From Spisula solida (Eukaryota > Mollusca > Bivalvia > Venerida > Mactridae), in contig OX365949.1 of assembly GCA_947247005.1 (NCBI GenBank), forward strand, positions 5,032,001 through 5,096,000: a stretch of 64,000 nt of DNA. Reading direction: 5' to 3'. Made by a program: the position numbers and the translations under genes. Below, piece by piece: positions 24,365-35,524 of the stretch. The notes beneath the pieces are model-generated. The model worked only from the letters and a program-made list of their open reading frames with translations, had not been told where the DNA came from and searched no databases. Position 1 is the stretch's first letter. The number at the start of each line of letters is the position of its first letter.

Positions 24365-24770
24365 TAGACGGCGCCAATCCTTTCATTCATATGTCCGTGA
24401 CTGAATGGTGACAATCCTTTCATTCATGTGTCCGTGACTGAATGGTGACAATCCTTTCATTCATGTGTCCGTGACTGAATGGTGACAATTCTTTCATTCC
24501 TGTTTTCGTGACAATTCTTTCCTTCCTGTATTCGTGACTGAATCGTGACACTCCTTATATTCTTGTGTTATTGACTGAATGGTGACAATCCTTTCATTTC
24601 TGCATTCGTGACAAAATGACATTCATTTTTTGTGTTCGTGACAGAATGGTGCTAGTCCTTTTATTCCTGTGATCGTGACAAAATGACCCCCATCATTTTA
24701 TTTTTGTGTTCGTGACTGAATGGTGACGGTCCGTTTATTCCAGTGTTTTAAGAACAAATGTACGTGAAAA
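24365..24770. repeat. 37-bp minisatellite, decaying to the right
   Basis: The unit is TGTGTCCGTGACTGAATGGT then GACAATCCTTTCATTCA. The first three or four units are near-identical; later units are shorter or diverged (TTCGTGACAAAATGAC...). About ten units in all. Confidence 0.88.
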
Positions 24771-26130
24771 AAGATGATACTCGTGTAATTGTTATGTACG
24801 TGACAGAGAGATGTATAAGTGAAAAAGTGGTGACATTTTTATTGCCCTGGGTACATGTAATTGTTTTCATAAATTGAACAATGAAGCCCCATTACGTTTT
24901 ATAGCGGTAGAAACAAAACTATAATGCCCAAGTTTAATATTCACATGAGACCGATAAAAGAAGTATTAACAAAAAGATTCAAATGTAATGTCGCTCGCAA
25001 AACTAATTATTGGGAGAGCAGTTTATTTATCAGCAACAGCACAAACCATTTTTACAAGACAATTTGAAATAATGTGCATATAGTTGTTGATAACAACGAC
25101 AAAAGAAATGAATGTACTATCCTGTCTGCAATAAAACTCCATATACATTGGTTAGAGATTACAAATGTCCTCATTTCGCACAATCAAGTTTAAGACAACG
25201 CCGATGATATGAAATATCAACGAAAAAACTTGTGTTTTATTTGTTTTCGTATCCCATTTATGTCAAATTCGGTAGAATCAAATTAAAGTATATAAAACAC
25301 TGTCAATGTAATAAACTACCATGTATTGGTTTTGTTATGTTTTATTCTCATCAGGTGTAATGTTAGTTTAATTCTAATGATACGATAGTCTAGGGACCCT
25401 AAGTTCCTGGATAGTCTATTAAAATATACGTACGTTGTTTAATATTTCACTGAAACGCAGTTTTTGTTTAATTTTAATTCTTATTAAGAGCCTAGATACT
25501 ATATCCAAATGTATTGGCAACCAGCGTAATACATACCTAAATACATATACACATGTGCCGACAAATATTACACCTAATACGGTAGTATACAAACCAGGAA
25601 ACCGAAACATCAAAGGTATTTTTCTGTTGCTTCCTTAAGGCTAAACTACGAGGGTTGTCCGGAAAGTTTTGAGACTTTCCCTTTACCTCAAAATGTATCA
25701 GAAACAAACTATCAAATAGTATACAGCTGCGTTAATTAACTATTCATGAGTCTTCTAAGTCAAAATGAAATTCTGGTAACAATAAGAAACAGGTCAACGT
25801 TTTATTTTTGTCGAAGCTAATTGTATTGCGAACTTATTATTTTCGTGATTTGCATGATAATTACAGATTATTGATCTCTTAATTCACAGAATAAATAATT
25901 TATCCAATAGTACAATCCGCTTATGTAAACTGATGTCGGGGTTTGATCAACTGATGATAGCCAAGCTCTATCTCGAGACACGCACTCAATCATCCCTAGA
26001 GACGGTAGAAAAAAAGAGATGTGATGTTAATTTTACATATTTACCGATAACTTAATGGAGTGACGCTGGCGTAATCTTGTATTTAAATATTTGCTGTCGC
26101 GAGAAAAAAATGGAACTATCGTAAGTATTA
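24771..26130. other. Mostly featureless; a single mariner-type end at 25.65 kb
   Basis: TACGAGGGTTGTCCGGAAAG at 25648 has the form of a mariner inverted repeat, continuing with TTTTGAGACTTTCC. I found no partner end or transposase nearby, so it may be a fragment or chance. No gene is supported in the rest. Confidence 0.4.
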
Positions 26131-26470
26131 TTTATTTTATCACATAAATACCGTGACCTTCCATGTGAGAACAAATGACGGAAAAATGTTCTCCAACACG
26201 TGTGATAACAAATGCGTGACGTCACAAGCTTTTCGGCGCGAAAACGTAACGTCGTCGTCTTAAATTCGTTATTTTTGACGTTGTTTTGACTCGTTAACTA
26301 TGGTAATGTGATGAAAAGAATCCACCATTCGTTGTCTTTGGGATCAACATTTCTTCAACTCGTTACGAAAACAAATTATCGCCTAAGGCTCGCTTAATAA
26401 CCTGTGTTTTCTAGACTCGTTTAAGAAACGCTAATCTCCCAAGACAACTCATGACGGATCCTATATTTCT
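26127..26470 (+). repeat. Dispersed repeat, copy 1 (about 340 bp)
   Basis: From TTTATCACATAAATACCGTG to CCTATATTTCT this is the same sequence family as 31523-31838, in the same orientation. Shared blocks are CTTCCATGTGAGAACAA, AACGTAACGTCGTCG, TGACGTTGTTTTGACTCG, TAATAACCTGTGTTTTCTAG and AGACAACTCATGA. It is probably a non-autonomous mobile repeat; I see no protein. Confidence 0.8.
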
Positions 26471-27248
26471 TATTTTCAGACATGTTAATGAAGTATTTAC
26501 GCATGCGCGATCAAATCGCTTCAATGGTTATCTTGGGAAATTATGAAGACGAATTATCACTCAATACTGTTCTAATCTAGTAACGCCAGTTGATACGTTT
26601 AGCGGCACGTTCTGACATCTACATAACAACTCAGTCGATGGTTATAGTCCAACGCGCAGTCGAACAAACGAATATGGGTTGGTCACACCTTGAGAAACCA
26701 CAGCCCAGCACAGCTAGACATGCAGTTGAATGACGAATACACGAAACCCCAAACATTTTGGCGAATAACCTTGGACATTGTTGTGCCAAAGGCCGCTGAC
26801 CGCACACAATAGAGAGCTGCGCTACAATCATGATCAACATGGTTGAGTTAGTAAATAACACGCATGTATGCAAACCAAAACGAACTGGACTTTTCACTGT
26901 CGTGACCAAGGCCTCATGATAGCATGCCAGAGGGGGTGGGGAGTATAGTGGGATTGCATAATTAGCAGTGCTATCATGTGCACTTTTCGGTACTAACACA
27001 CAATAATAAAGTCAAATCTATACATGTACCGATGCCGGAAATAAAGCAATTCACTTCCTTCTAAAATTACATAAAAGTTGTTTAACAAGCACATGTTTCA
27101 TTTCCAATATAGAAACCATGATGAACTTTGACTTTGATTAAGCTCTAACCTATTTTTGATATATACTAACTTTGCACACTTAATTCAATTTAATAATGAC
27201 ACTGATTGCATTGACATTGTCCTGTTCCTACATCATCCTGAGTAGTAA
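26471..27248. other. No gene recognised
   Basis: A 122-codon minus-strand frame (26631-26999) starts with GTG, has no recognisable domain and is probably chance. Confidence 0.4.
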
Positions 27249-27249
27249 A

Positions 27250-27432
27250 TACAGTAAAACCTCGTTATCTCGAGGACCCATCGGGATAATCCGAATGCTC
27301 GAGATAAGCCAGGTGGTCAACATATCAGAAGTTTATCAATATACCACATAGAGCAAATTCGCCGGACTTTGCTCGACATAGGCCGGATGCTCGTAATAAC
27401 GATGCTCGACTTATCGAGGTTTTACATTTGTA
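27250..27432. mobile_element. Pogo/Tigger-like MITE (about 180 bp)
   Basis: TACAGTAAAACCTCGTTATC plus TCGAG at the left is matched inverted by CTCGACTTATCGAGGTTTTA ending near 27425. Inner copies of ATGCTCGA(G/C)ATA repeat the theme. CAGTaaaaCCTCGTTATCTCGA is a typical pogo/Tigger inverted repeat with TA target. The right end is partly decayed. Confidence 0.65.
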
Positions 27433-27479
27433 TATTGATTACAAGATTGAAATACACAAACAGAACTACATTAATATGC

Positions 27480-28215
27480 TTGTTTTGTGCACAAGCGTTA
27501 AATGGAATCAGTCAAAATTTATTAAAGCTTATAGTTGTTGCCCTTTGCTACAAACGTGAGTATTGTTATTTTTGCTCCACAAAAATGTACATGTAATTAT
27601 TATCGTAGTCAATACCAGTAAATTTCATTTGAATGGCTTGTACTGTATTTGAACTATGGCTAATGTTAAGGTTTTTGAGGTTGAAAAAGGGGCATAAGTC
27701 AAAAGTTATCAAAGCTAGAGTTGTTGCCCTTTACTTCAGATATGTGTATAATCACTGGCAATAAGCATTGTAAGTTTCATATGAATATCTATTATGGTTT
27801 TGAATTTATGAAGAAAGAATATGCAAAATTAGGAAATTTGGAATTGAACAAAGGGCCGCAATTCTTCTAAAATTGTAGCTAGAGTTGTGTGACTTGTCAT
27901 ACATTAGCATACTGTTGTGGTGAGCTTCGGTTTAAATGCGAGCGAATGTTTAAAGTTTGAAGTTGATACCTATAATGGTTTGCAAGTTATTAAGAAAGGA
28001 AACATGAAAATGTTGACGGACAGACGGACGGACGTTCTCACTGACTTGACATTATGGGGTTTTCCTTTGTTCATCATTTTATTTGTAAAACCCCATAAGC
28101 AACATTATGCACCTCTTAAACAACGGAATGAATAGAATCTAAATATAGCACATTGTTCCACACCCCACAAATACAAGTGAGTGAGTACGGACAGACGGAC
28201 AAGGTGATTATTATA
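27480..28215 (+). repeat. Bivalve-type dispersed repeat ending in a GACGGACAGACGG tract
   Basis: Degenerate blocks of about 180 bp share AAAATT(A/T)..AAAGCT.(A/T)AGTTGTTGCCCTTT and CAATAAG..TGTAAGTTTCA(T/A). They end with AAAATGTTGACGGACAGACG and a second GTACGGACAGACGGACAAGG plus TATAGGGCACCG. I recognise this as a repeat seen across bivalve genomes; its class is unclear. The 72- and 75-codon frames are accidental. Confidence 0.6.
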
Positions 28216-28489
28216 GGGCACCGCAAAAATATTTTGTGAATTGTGTTAACTTACACTCACATAATAGAGGCAAAATGAAAAATGGCAACGAATTCATGAC
28301 ATTTGTTAATTGTATAACTTATTTGCATTAACTTCTTTGAACGCACAGTTCAGAGCTGCGTCAGTTACTACCTTGGAATTGAATAAGATACCCCTTTTAT
28401 ACTATTGGAAAGTGACTTTGAGTTATGCAGAAACAACAATAACACTAAATGGTGTTAAACGGTGATTAATTGAATGCGTCGACGCCATT

Positions 28490-28975
28490 ATTTTTGATAA
28501 TGATGGTCCTACTTAGGATAACGTTTTTGGTGATGATGATGATGGTCCTACTTAGGATAACGTTTTTGTTGATGATGATGATGGTCCTACTTAGGATAAC
28601 ATTTTTGGTGATGATGATGATGGTCCTACTTAGGATAACGTTTTTGTTGATGATGATGATGGTCCTACTTAGGATAACATTTTTGGTGATGATGATGATG
28701 GTCCTACTTAGGATAACGTTTTTGGTGATGATAATGATGGTCCTACTTAGGATAACGTTTTTGGTGACGATGATGATGGTCTTACTTAGGATAACGTTTT
28801 TGGTGATGATAATGATGGTCCTACTTAGGATAACGTTTCTGGTGACGATGATCATGGTTTTAATTAGGATAACTTTTTTGGTGATTATGATGATGGTCTA
28901 AATTAAGATAACGTTTTGGTGATGATAATGATCGTATTTAGGATAATGTTTTTGGTGATGATAGTGATGATTGAG
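28490..28975. repeat. 39-bp minisatellite, about 12 units
   Basis: The unit is GGTGATGATGATGATGGTCC then TACTTAGGATAACGTTTTT. Because 39 is a multiple of three, both strands stay open (129 codons minus, 143 codons plus). These frames are products of the array, not genes. The right end decays into GATGAT text at 28920-29100. Confidence 0.95.
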
Positions 28976-29589
28976 ACGACGACGGACAACGGCGATTATG
29001 GCGGTAAACGTAAATTGTGGTGATGTCAATTGTTAAAGAAGATGGCTAAGATGATGAAAAAGATGATGACGAAAATGAGGAAGACGCCGGTAATGATGCT
29101 GACAAGTGTTAAACATTTGATTTGTGTCATATACGGTTCAACAGACTTAATATTCTGACAGACAAATCGAACATGAATAAAGATTTAATTTGGACATTAC
29201 ACCAAGACAATCATAGTATGTGAATTGGTTAATACAGACATGTGATCGATATGATTGCACCGACATCGATACGTTTTTAATCAACACCCTGATACACAGT
29301 GTGTGGTGTGTACACATTTAGACAACCAATCGACAGTCAGCACTTTCCTACGAATATGATTGCAGCTTTGTATGTACATGTACTAGCCTATCAGTGCTGA
29401 TAATAGTTCCAGAAAACTTCCTGTTGTACTGTGCATGCTATTGTGAAGGTAGTTCATTAACAGGTAGTAATTACTCTCCACATAATTCCTGATGGGAATT
29501 CATCGTCAAGAGAGTATGACAGTCATGCAATATAAGGAAATTGTCACACTTTAATCGGATGTTCAGTTACTATCCTATTAAACATTTGG
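28976..29589. other. No gene recognised
   Basis: GAT-rich low complexity to 29100, then unique-looking sequence. Confidence 0.45.
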
Positions 29590-31310
29590 CAGCGGTTCGC
29601 TAGTAGCAAACTGAACAGTAAATCAGTAAGCAGTAAAACAGTGAGCAGTAAGCAGTGAGCATGAAAGTAGTAAAGCTGTAAAGCAGTGAGCAGTGAGTAC
29701 TTAGGCAGTAAAGCAGTAAGCGGTGGGCAGTGAGCACTAAAGCAGTAAAGCTATGTGTAATGAGCTGTATGCAGTTGGTACTAATACAGTAAAGCAGTAA
29801 GCAGTGAGTATTAAAGCAATAAAGTAGTAAGCGGTGAGCAGTGAGTATTAAAGCAGTAAAGTAGTAAGCGGTGAGCGGTGAGCGGTGAGCAGTGAGTATT
29901 AAAGCAGTAAAGTAGTAAGCGGTGAGCAGTGATTATTAAAGCAATAAAGTAGTAAGCGTTGAACAGTGAGAATTACAGCAGTAAAGTAGAAAGCGGTGAG
30001 CAGTGAGTATTCCAGCAGTAAATTAGTAAGCGGTGAGCAGTGAGTAATAAAGCAGTAAAGTAATAAGCGGTAGGCAGTGAGTATTAAAGCAGTAAAGTAG
30101 TAAGCGGTGAGCAGTAAGTATTAAAGCAGTAAAGTAGTAAGCGGTGAGCAGTAAGTATTAAAGCAGTAAAGTAGTAAGCGGTGAGCAGTGAGTATTAAAG
30201 CAATAAAGATGTAAGCAGTGAGCATTGAGTATTAAAGCTATAAAGATGTAAGCAGTGAGCAGTTAGTATTAAAGCAATAAAGTAGTAAACGGTGAGCAGT
30301 GAGTATTAAAGCAATAAAGGAGTAAGCGGTGAGCAGTGAGTATTAAAGCAGTTAAGTAGTAAGCGGTGAACAGTGAGTATTAAAGCAATAAAGTAGTAAG
30401 CGGTGGGCAGTGAGCACTAAAGCAGTAAAGCTATGTGTAATGAGCTGTATGTAGTTGGTACTAATACAGTAAAGCAATGAGCAGTGAGTATTCAAGCAGT
30501 AAAGTAGTAAGCGGTGAGCAGTGAGTATTAAAGCAGTAAAGTAATAAGCGGTGAGCAGAGAGTATTAAAGCAGTAAAGTAGTAAGCGGTGAGCAGTGAGT
30601 ATTAAAGCAATAAAGATGTAAACGGTGAGCAGTGAGTATTTAAGCAATAAAGTAGTAAGCGGTGAGCAGTGAGTATTAAAGCAATAAAGATGTAAACGGT
30701 GAGCAGTGAGTATTTAAGCAATAAAGTAGTAAGCAGTGAGCAGTGAGTATTAAAGCAATAAAGATGTAAGCGGTGAGCAGTGAGTATTTAAGCAATAAAG
30801 ATGTAAGCGGTGAGCAGTGAGTATTAAAGCAGTAAAGATGTAAACGGTGAGCCGTGAATATTTAAGCAATAAAGATGTAAGCGGTGAGCAGTGAGTATTA
30901 AAGCAGTAAAGTAGTAAGCGGTGGGCAGTGAGTATTAAAGCATCAAAGTAGTAAGCGGTGAGCAGTGAGTATTAAAGCAGTAAAGATGTAAGCGGTGAGC
31001 AGTGAATATTAAAGCAGTAAAGATGTAAACGGTGAGCCGTGAGTATTAAAGCAATAAAGATGTAAGCGGTGAGCAGTGAGTATTAAAGCAATAAAGGAGT
31101 AAGCGATGAGCAGTGAGTATTAACGCAAAGGAGTAAGCAGTGAACAGTGTGTAGTGAGCTGTGTGCAGCAGTGAGCTGTGTGCAGCAGTGAGCTGTGTGC
31201 ATTAAAGCAGTAAAGCAGTGAGCTTGAACATGTGAAAGCATGAAATCAGCTAGCAGTAAACGGTAAACAGTAAACAGTAAAGCAGTTAGCGTAAAAGCAG
31301 TAAACAACGT
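29590..31310. repeat. 1.7-kb minisatellite, 37-bp unit, about 45 units
   Basis: The unit is TAAGCGGTGAGCAGTGAGTA then TTAAAGCAGTAAAGTAG. Variants include GATGTAAGCGG for GTAGTAAGCGG and CAATAAAG for CAGTAAAG. A larger segment (GCGGTGGGCAGTGAGCACTA, then AGCTATGTGTAATGAGCTGT) occurs twice, near 29720 and 30400, pointing to a segmental duplication within the array. The edges decay into shorter CAGTAAGCAGTGAGC text. Confidence 0.95.
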
Positions 31311-31522
31311 AACTGTATAAAAAGTACTGTGTAAGTAATTCATGTTTTGTGCCTCTTTTACACGGGAATGGAATGTAAATGATCAAATGATCTAACCAAA
31401 GTGCCCAATCTTACATCAGAAACATACAGGCAGTTCACTGACAAAGTATTGTCTTGTTCACAGTACAATAAGTTTATTGTACACGTTGTATAATACTTTT
31501 TGAGTCTCTTCAGAAGAAATTG

Positions 31523-31838
31523 TATTTATCACATAAATACCGTGATCTTCCATGTGAGAACAATGTGTTCCAACACGTGTGATCCCAAATGCCTGACGTC
31601 ACCAGTTTTTCGGCACGAAAACGTAACGTCGTCGGCTTAAATTCGTTGTTTCTGACGTTGTTTTGACTCGGTCACTAGAGAAATGTGATAAAAATCCACC
31701 ACTCTCAACATTTCTTAAACTCGTCACGTAAACAAGTTATTAAGCTCACCGAAGGCTCGCGTAATAACCTGTGTTTTCTAGACTCGTTTAAGAAGTGTTG
31801 ATCTCCAAAGACAACTCATGATGGACCCTATATTTCTA
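31523..31838 (+). repeat. Dispersed repeat, copy 2
   Basis: Same family and orientation as 26127-26470, about 5.4 kb away, with small deletions (for example the segment near AATGACGGAAAAATGT is missing). Confidence 0.8.
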
Positions 31839-33835
31839 TGGAATCTATGGAGGTTAAGACAAGATTGAATGCGCTTCGTTAGATTTGTTAGAAAAAGTTG
31901 AGATATACTAAGACATATTCCTTGTAAGTTGGTAAGAAGATTGTTCAGATTTAATCATGTGATCATCTCGGTTTGGATCGTGTTGTAACAGAAATGAGAT
32001 GGTATTACTGTGGTGTCAGTCTGCTAGACTGAATATGATTCTGGGATATATGTTGTAAATGACACTAAACACGACACGGTTTTCCATTAACGTGTATTTC
32101 CAGAATAGTTAAAAGATTATCTCCTAAATTACAATTCAGCTTTAATGGGGTCAGCTTGCTGAAAATATTTTAGATCGTTATTTAGCATTCTTATTTTCTA
32201 TCAAAGTATAAACTCTTGATGGAATGTGATAACAAGAGTATTTTGAAAGGGGCGGACAATTACACTTTAGTTGATTTCAAGAATGAAAAGAGAAATCCAT
32301 GGCCACGAATGTCTGAAGTGGATATAGATGAATGATTTTATTTCATTGGCGTATTCCAAACGACATCGGCGAAAAATGGCGTGATTCTGTGACAGTTTTG
32401 TTAATTTCTCGCTTAATTTAGACATGACGATCATTTTATTTGGTGTTGCTTGCAAATAAATCATATTTCTATCGAACAGCAAGAGGATTTTCTCCATATC
32501 TTTGTTTATGTGTGTTTATTACGTTGAAATCAAAGGCCACTACAATGTAGCGTTGTTTCCCTTTATTCGTATATGAGATATAAGGCGGTCGCACACGCAT
32601 AAAATAATATGCGTCAATACCCTGTGCAAAAATGTCACAAATTTTCTACTGACTGTACATTTATGAATCATATGATCAGCAATTCTGTACTGGATGATCA
32701 TATCACTAATAATAAAGGACATCTGACAGGTGTTTACTGTTCTGTTTCGATACTGACGGCTCCGTAAGAATAGTGAAACAGCCCCGGAGTGGCTATTCTT
32801 ATGGGAATTTTATACGCAGTTATTTAATGAATATATAATTAACTTTTATATTCTAAATGTATTTATTGACAATTCTTTTCAAAATGAATGAACACACGCA
32901 TGACGGACAGGCGACGGGTCTTCAATGCAATTGTGTGGACTATCGTGCGTCCGCCATAAGAATGTCTTGGCTGCCAGGATTTGAGCCGTGGACATCTGGA
33001 AAATGTCAAAATTTATCTTCGTAAAACTGAGTTCAAAATATGCCAACTATGAGTTGGATGCTATCCAACGATACATCTGCTCTATGATGCAGATATTAAC
33101 TACATGTGTAAGATGATTGTCGATGCATTTTTCTGGCGTTTTTGAACCTCAACAACTTACAATCGTACATGCAGTCGGACCAGAAAAGTAATTACATGTC
33201 ATAACAACTTCTAGGTTAAATAAACTCGCCTGGTGTAAATGCTTAATGATATAGCTGAGCTATTCTTTAATATTTAAGATATAATTATTTTGCTAAAATA
33301 GGCTGTGCCTTAGTTCATCATTAATTTATGCACATGTGTTATAATGTATGATCAGTGAATCCGTAAGATAAGCAAACAAGCTTTTAAATAATTATACTCA
33401 AAGTTACAAATGTAACACTGCATCGTAAGTTTTGGTTAAAGTTCTATGAAATCATATGATAGTTTAGATACAATAAGAGATTTTAACATATTACACAGAA
33501 TGCGATACCGCGTGACAAAAACACACCAAAACGGTAAGCAATCAAATCAATATCAGGTACAACATTTTCGATCTATCAGCTTTCACGCGGGGAATCTTTA
33601 AGAACATAATACAAACGAATAGTGCAGGTACCCATTAATTAGAGTACATTCCTAGGTTGTAATTAATATTCTGCAATTAATGAGTTGCTGGTTCAATGCA
33701 TACTGTTACAATACAACCGTATGATGATTCAATTATTATGTACAATACAAGACAAAGTTTAACCCGTACATTTGTATCAAAAATAGAAGTACGAGCGATC
33801 ATCAAGAATTCCGTAGTCTGTTTGATGTTCTATAG
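31839..33835. other. No gene recognised
   Basis: About 2 kb of AT-rich sequence with no domain-bearing frame. A hairpin-like pair (CTCCGTAAGAATAG / CTATTCTTATGG) lies near 32760-32810. Confidence 0.45.
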
Positions 33836-33936
33836 TAATACTCCTCTCTTTCCCTCTTCCGCCTCTCATTTCCGCTCTTTCCTATCTCCCTCTCTTCCCC
33901 TCTCTTTACCACTATCCCCCTCCCCCCTCATCCTAT
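33836..33936. repeat. Polypyrimidine tract
   Basis: About 100 bp of almost pure C/T on the + strand (CTCTCTTTCCCTCTTCC...). Low complexity. Confidence 0.9.
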
Positions 33937-34019
33937 TTCTGTCTTTCCAAAATGCAGGTTTAGAACATTGTCATAGCCATGTGCCCATTATGAAGCTTCA
34001 CAATACACTCGCCTTACTT

Positions 34020-34593
34020 CAGGGTGTCCCAAAAAAAAACGGGGACCTAGGTTAAACATTCGTTACTTTGTCACTTTTATCAATAACACATTGTCAATGT
34101 GACCAAACATTAAGGGATACACATTTTAAAGACGCCAAGGAAATGCATACAACTATTGAATTGTGCATGGGGCTTGGAAAAACACAGCAGACATACAAGA
34201 GCTGCTACAGAGAGCGAAAGGAGAACATACAGCATGCAGTGGTCTTGTGTTTAAGTAGCAAAAACAAATTTCTGAAACGCAGCATGGTATTTAAAACGAT
34301 ACAGGGATGTGCAGATAGGCAAACGAAGTGACGTTTCTTGCAACGTCCGTCGAAATGTGCGAGGTCTTATCAAATGATGGCATTTTCTACGTTAGTCAGC
34401 AAAGAAAACAGGAAATTGCACCATAGGTAAAATGATGACGTCACTTCCTGTTTTAAAGCAAAACATATTAATGAGTACCTATTTTAGAAGTAGGGATCAC
34501 TTCTACACACTCTCACAAAAGAAAAGTCAAATTCATAACAAATAAAATAAGTTATAAAGATTTCAGGTAGTTCCCGTTTTTTGGGACACCCTG
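34020..34593. mobile_element. 570-bp TIR element (CAGGGTGTCCCAAAAAA)
   Basis: The left end CAGGGTGTCCCAAAAAAAAA with CGGGGAC is matched inverted at the right end by GTTCCCGTTTTTTGGGACAC plus CCTG. The right end is followed by TA; the left side has TT, so any TA target duplication is imperfect. No transposase lies inside (87-codon frame without a domain), so it is a non-autonomous DNA transposon. Confidence 0.8.
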
Positions 34594-35510
34594 TAGATGT
34601 GTATAATCTTCAACATGATGTCTGCATGGACAGGTCCGTGTGTTTGGGTTGAGTTCTATATTATTATGTGGTTAATCTAGTACAGTCAGTCTATTACTGG
34701 TTCAAGATCGCGACCTTGGTCTGTTTCTCTGTCCCGACATAGTTAACAATGATCTTATCTTTTATAGACATAAACAAGCAACCCGGTGCGTAGAGAGATT
34801 TGATAATATACACGAGAAACCCAGACATGGGCTAGGGACGGACTGCATTGACTGATTCTGGTGAAGGTCTTGTGTGCTAGGCTAGAGGTTTATGGTAGTT
34901 CTACTTTGGGTGGTATGACATAGTTATTATAGTTTGGTCCAGCTTTCAATTTGAGTCACTAAAAATACTAGTAGCCCAAATAATGACGTCCAATCTCAAG
35001 CATAAATAAAAAAGATGGAACAAATCGGAAAGGAAAGACAGCATTCAACACAAAAAACAGGACACGTAAGTCACATGGCATCTCTCAAATTTTAATGCAA
35101 CGTAGTGAAAATTTGAAAGCAGAATATCGCCTGAGTTCTGTACATCAAGTTAAAATCATTTACGACACGCAACCCAGCGATCAGAGCAGTCTGAAGAGGT
35201 GTTTTCGTTCTCCAAATCGTCAACTCGTAATTTATTGAAGAAAAAAAATGAAAGCTGTTATAATGATGATTGCAGTGCGCTCCTTTCATTTAATGCCTCG
35301 CGGTTAAAATTGGCCATGGGACTCATGTCACACATTATGCATCGGGTGTCAACTTGTCTAATTAAAGTTAGCTACGCTCCATGTTGACACAAAAATGATT
35401 AACTTTTAAGAATTCTATTTAGATTTCCGTTTTTGTACTCTGATAAGATGTTACGAAGGATTGGGAATCGTTCGTAAAGTGCGGTTTAAGAACATTGTGT
35501 TATTGTTTTC
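34594..35510. other. Upstream region of the secreted-protein gene
   Basis: No coding region is recognised. An intron-like 3' end, TATTGTTTTCAG, at 35501-35512 directly precedes the start-codon exon. The promoter and a 5' UTR exon therefore probably lie somewhere in this stretch or further upstream. Confidence 0.4.
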
Positions 35511-35524
35511 AGCTGGGTCAAATC

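Noticed and set aside
25648..25690. Complete mariner element at 25.65 kb
   Set aside because: Only one end-like sequence was found. No matching inverted end or transposase fragment lies within 1.5 kb.
26631..26999. 122-codon minus-strand frame
   Set aside because: It starts with GTG, shows no domain and has no splice or conservation evidence.
28466..28901. Long open frames on both strands (129 and 143 codons)
   Set aside because: They are created by a 39-bp tandem unit, a multiple of three with no stop in those frames. The predicted proteins are pure repeats without a start context or flanking coding signal.
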